Assembly: GCA_002411615.1 (NCBI GenBank) | Contig: DHOF01000038.1 | Location: 1 to 6,539, forward strand | DNA from: Ruminococcaceae bacterium UBA5397 | GTDB lineage: Bacteria; Bacillota; Clostridia; Oscillospirales; Acutalibacteraceae | Direction: 5' to 3' | Length of the DNA stretch: 6,539 nt | In this document: piece after piece, positions 6,398-6,539 of the stretch | Layout: each line of letters begins with the position of its first letter | How positions within the stretch are numbered: position 1 is the stretch's first letter | Translations under genes and position numbers: made by a program | Notes under the pieces: model-generated | What the model was told of the DNA's origin: nothing | Seen by the model: only the letters and a program-made list of their open reading frames with translations | Database searches by the model: none

Positions 6398-6422
6398 ATA
6401 CAAATCCGACTTCGTTTGTTAA
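6395..6422 (-). promoter_or_regulatory. Predicted promoter of the AGCS symporter gene
   Basis: The minus strand has TTAACA (6417-6422, five of six -35 bases), a 16-base spacer, then TATATT (6395-6400, five of six -10 bases). Transcription would start near 6388, giving a leader of about 90 bases. Both inverted repeats in this region overlap it. Confidence 0.55.
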
Positions 6423-6436
6423 AATATAAACGAAGT
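6409..6436. repeat. 28-base operator-like inverted repeat between the divergent genes
   Basis: ACTTCGTTT (6409-6417) and AAACGAAGT (6428-6436) form a perfect 9-base inverted repeat around a 10-base AT-rich spacer. The half-site spacing, about two helical turns between centres, is typical for a dimeric regulator. It covers the -35 box of the AGCS promoter and a weaker plus-strand promoter candidate (TATACA 6397-6402, 17 bases, TAAAAT 6420-6425), so one protein could control both directions. No T-run follows, which argues against a terminator. The regulator is unknown. Confidence 0.6.
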
Positions 6437-6517
6437 AAACAGACTGATCGAAAAGATTTCGCAATTCCGCTTAAAATGCAGTTTTGTGGAAAAGATAACG
6501 TTCAGTTTGAAAATATT

Positions 6518-6524
6518 AAGGAGG
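6518..6524 (+). promoter_or_regulatory. Ribosome binding site of the right-edge gene
   Basis: A perfect AAGGAGG lies 9 bases before ATG at 6534-6536, which makes a real gene start at the window edge likely. Confidence 0.8.
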
Positions 6525-6533
6525 AATCAAAAG

Positions 6534-6539
6534 ATGGCA
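6534..6539 (+). CDS. Start of an unidentified plus-strand gene (only two codons in window)
   Basis: Only ATG GCA (Met-Ala) is visible, so no product can be named. The start is supported by the optimal AAGGAGG at 6518-6524. The gene diverges from the AGCS symporter across 235 bases and shares with it the inverted repeats at 6327-6397 and 6409-6436. Confidence 0.65.

Noticed and set aside
6299..6403. 35-codon N-terminal extension of the AGCS symporter
   Set aside because: It has no good ribosome binding site, covers the predicted promoter and the AAAGGAGG, and adds residues absent from typical family members.

Overview
The window looks like chromosomal DNA of a low-GC Firmicute, most likely an anaerobic member of the Clostridia. 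The evidence is an AT-rich composition, strong AAGGAGG-type ribosome binding sites, two TTG start codons supported by such sites, an aldo/keto reductase with a ferredoxin-like tail, a Bacillus GlnK-like sensor kinase, and an AGCS-family amino acid:sodium symporter. Genus cannot be told from the sequence alone.

Layout. Five genes lie on the minus strand. From right to left they are an AGCS symporter (4847-6298), a 4Fe-4S aldo/keto reductase (3260-4285), a membrane-anchored YdcF/DUF218 protein (2179-3177), a HAD phosphatase or phosphoglucomutase-like enzyme (1508-2164), and a sensor histidine kinase whose C-terminus is cut off by the left edge (1-1209). One complete gene is on the plus strand (4438-4872): a small HD hydrolase resembling stand-alone (p)ppGpp hydrolases. 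A second plus-strand gene begins in the last six bases (6534).

Transcription units. The YdcF and HAD genes are 14 bases apart and form an operon. The reductase is closed by a clear rho-independent terminator that overlaps its stop codon. The reductase and HD genes diverge from a 152-base region with a promoter-like element for each direction. The HD and AGCS genes converge and overlap by 26 bases at their 3' ends. The AGCS gene and the right-edge gene diverge from a 235-base region that holds two separate perfect inverted repeats, both overlapping the predicted AGCS promoter. This is the most notable non-coding structure in the window.

Function. The genes are mostly independent housekeeping or accessory metabolism. 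The only possible functional link is between the GlnK-like kinase and the AGCS transporter, because the B. subtilis kinase of this type controls a transporter of this family. That link is inference here, since four unrelated genes separate them. I found no CRISPR array, mobile element, RNA gene or clearly new multi-gene system.
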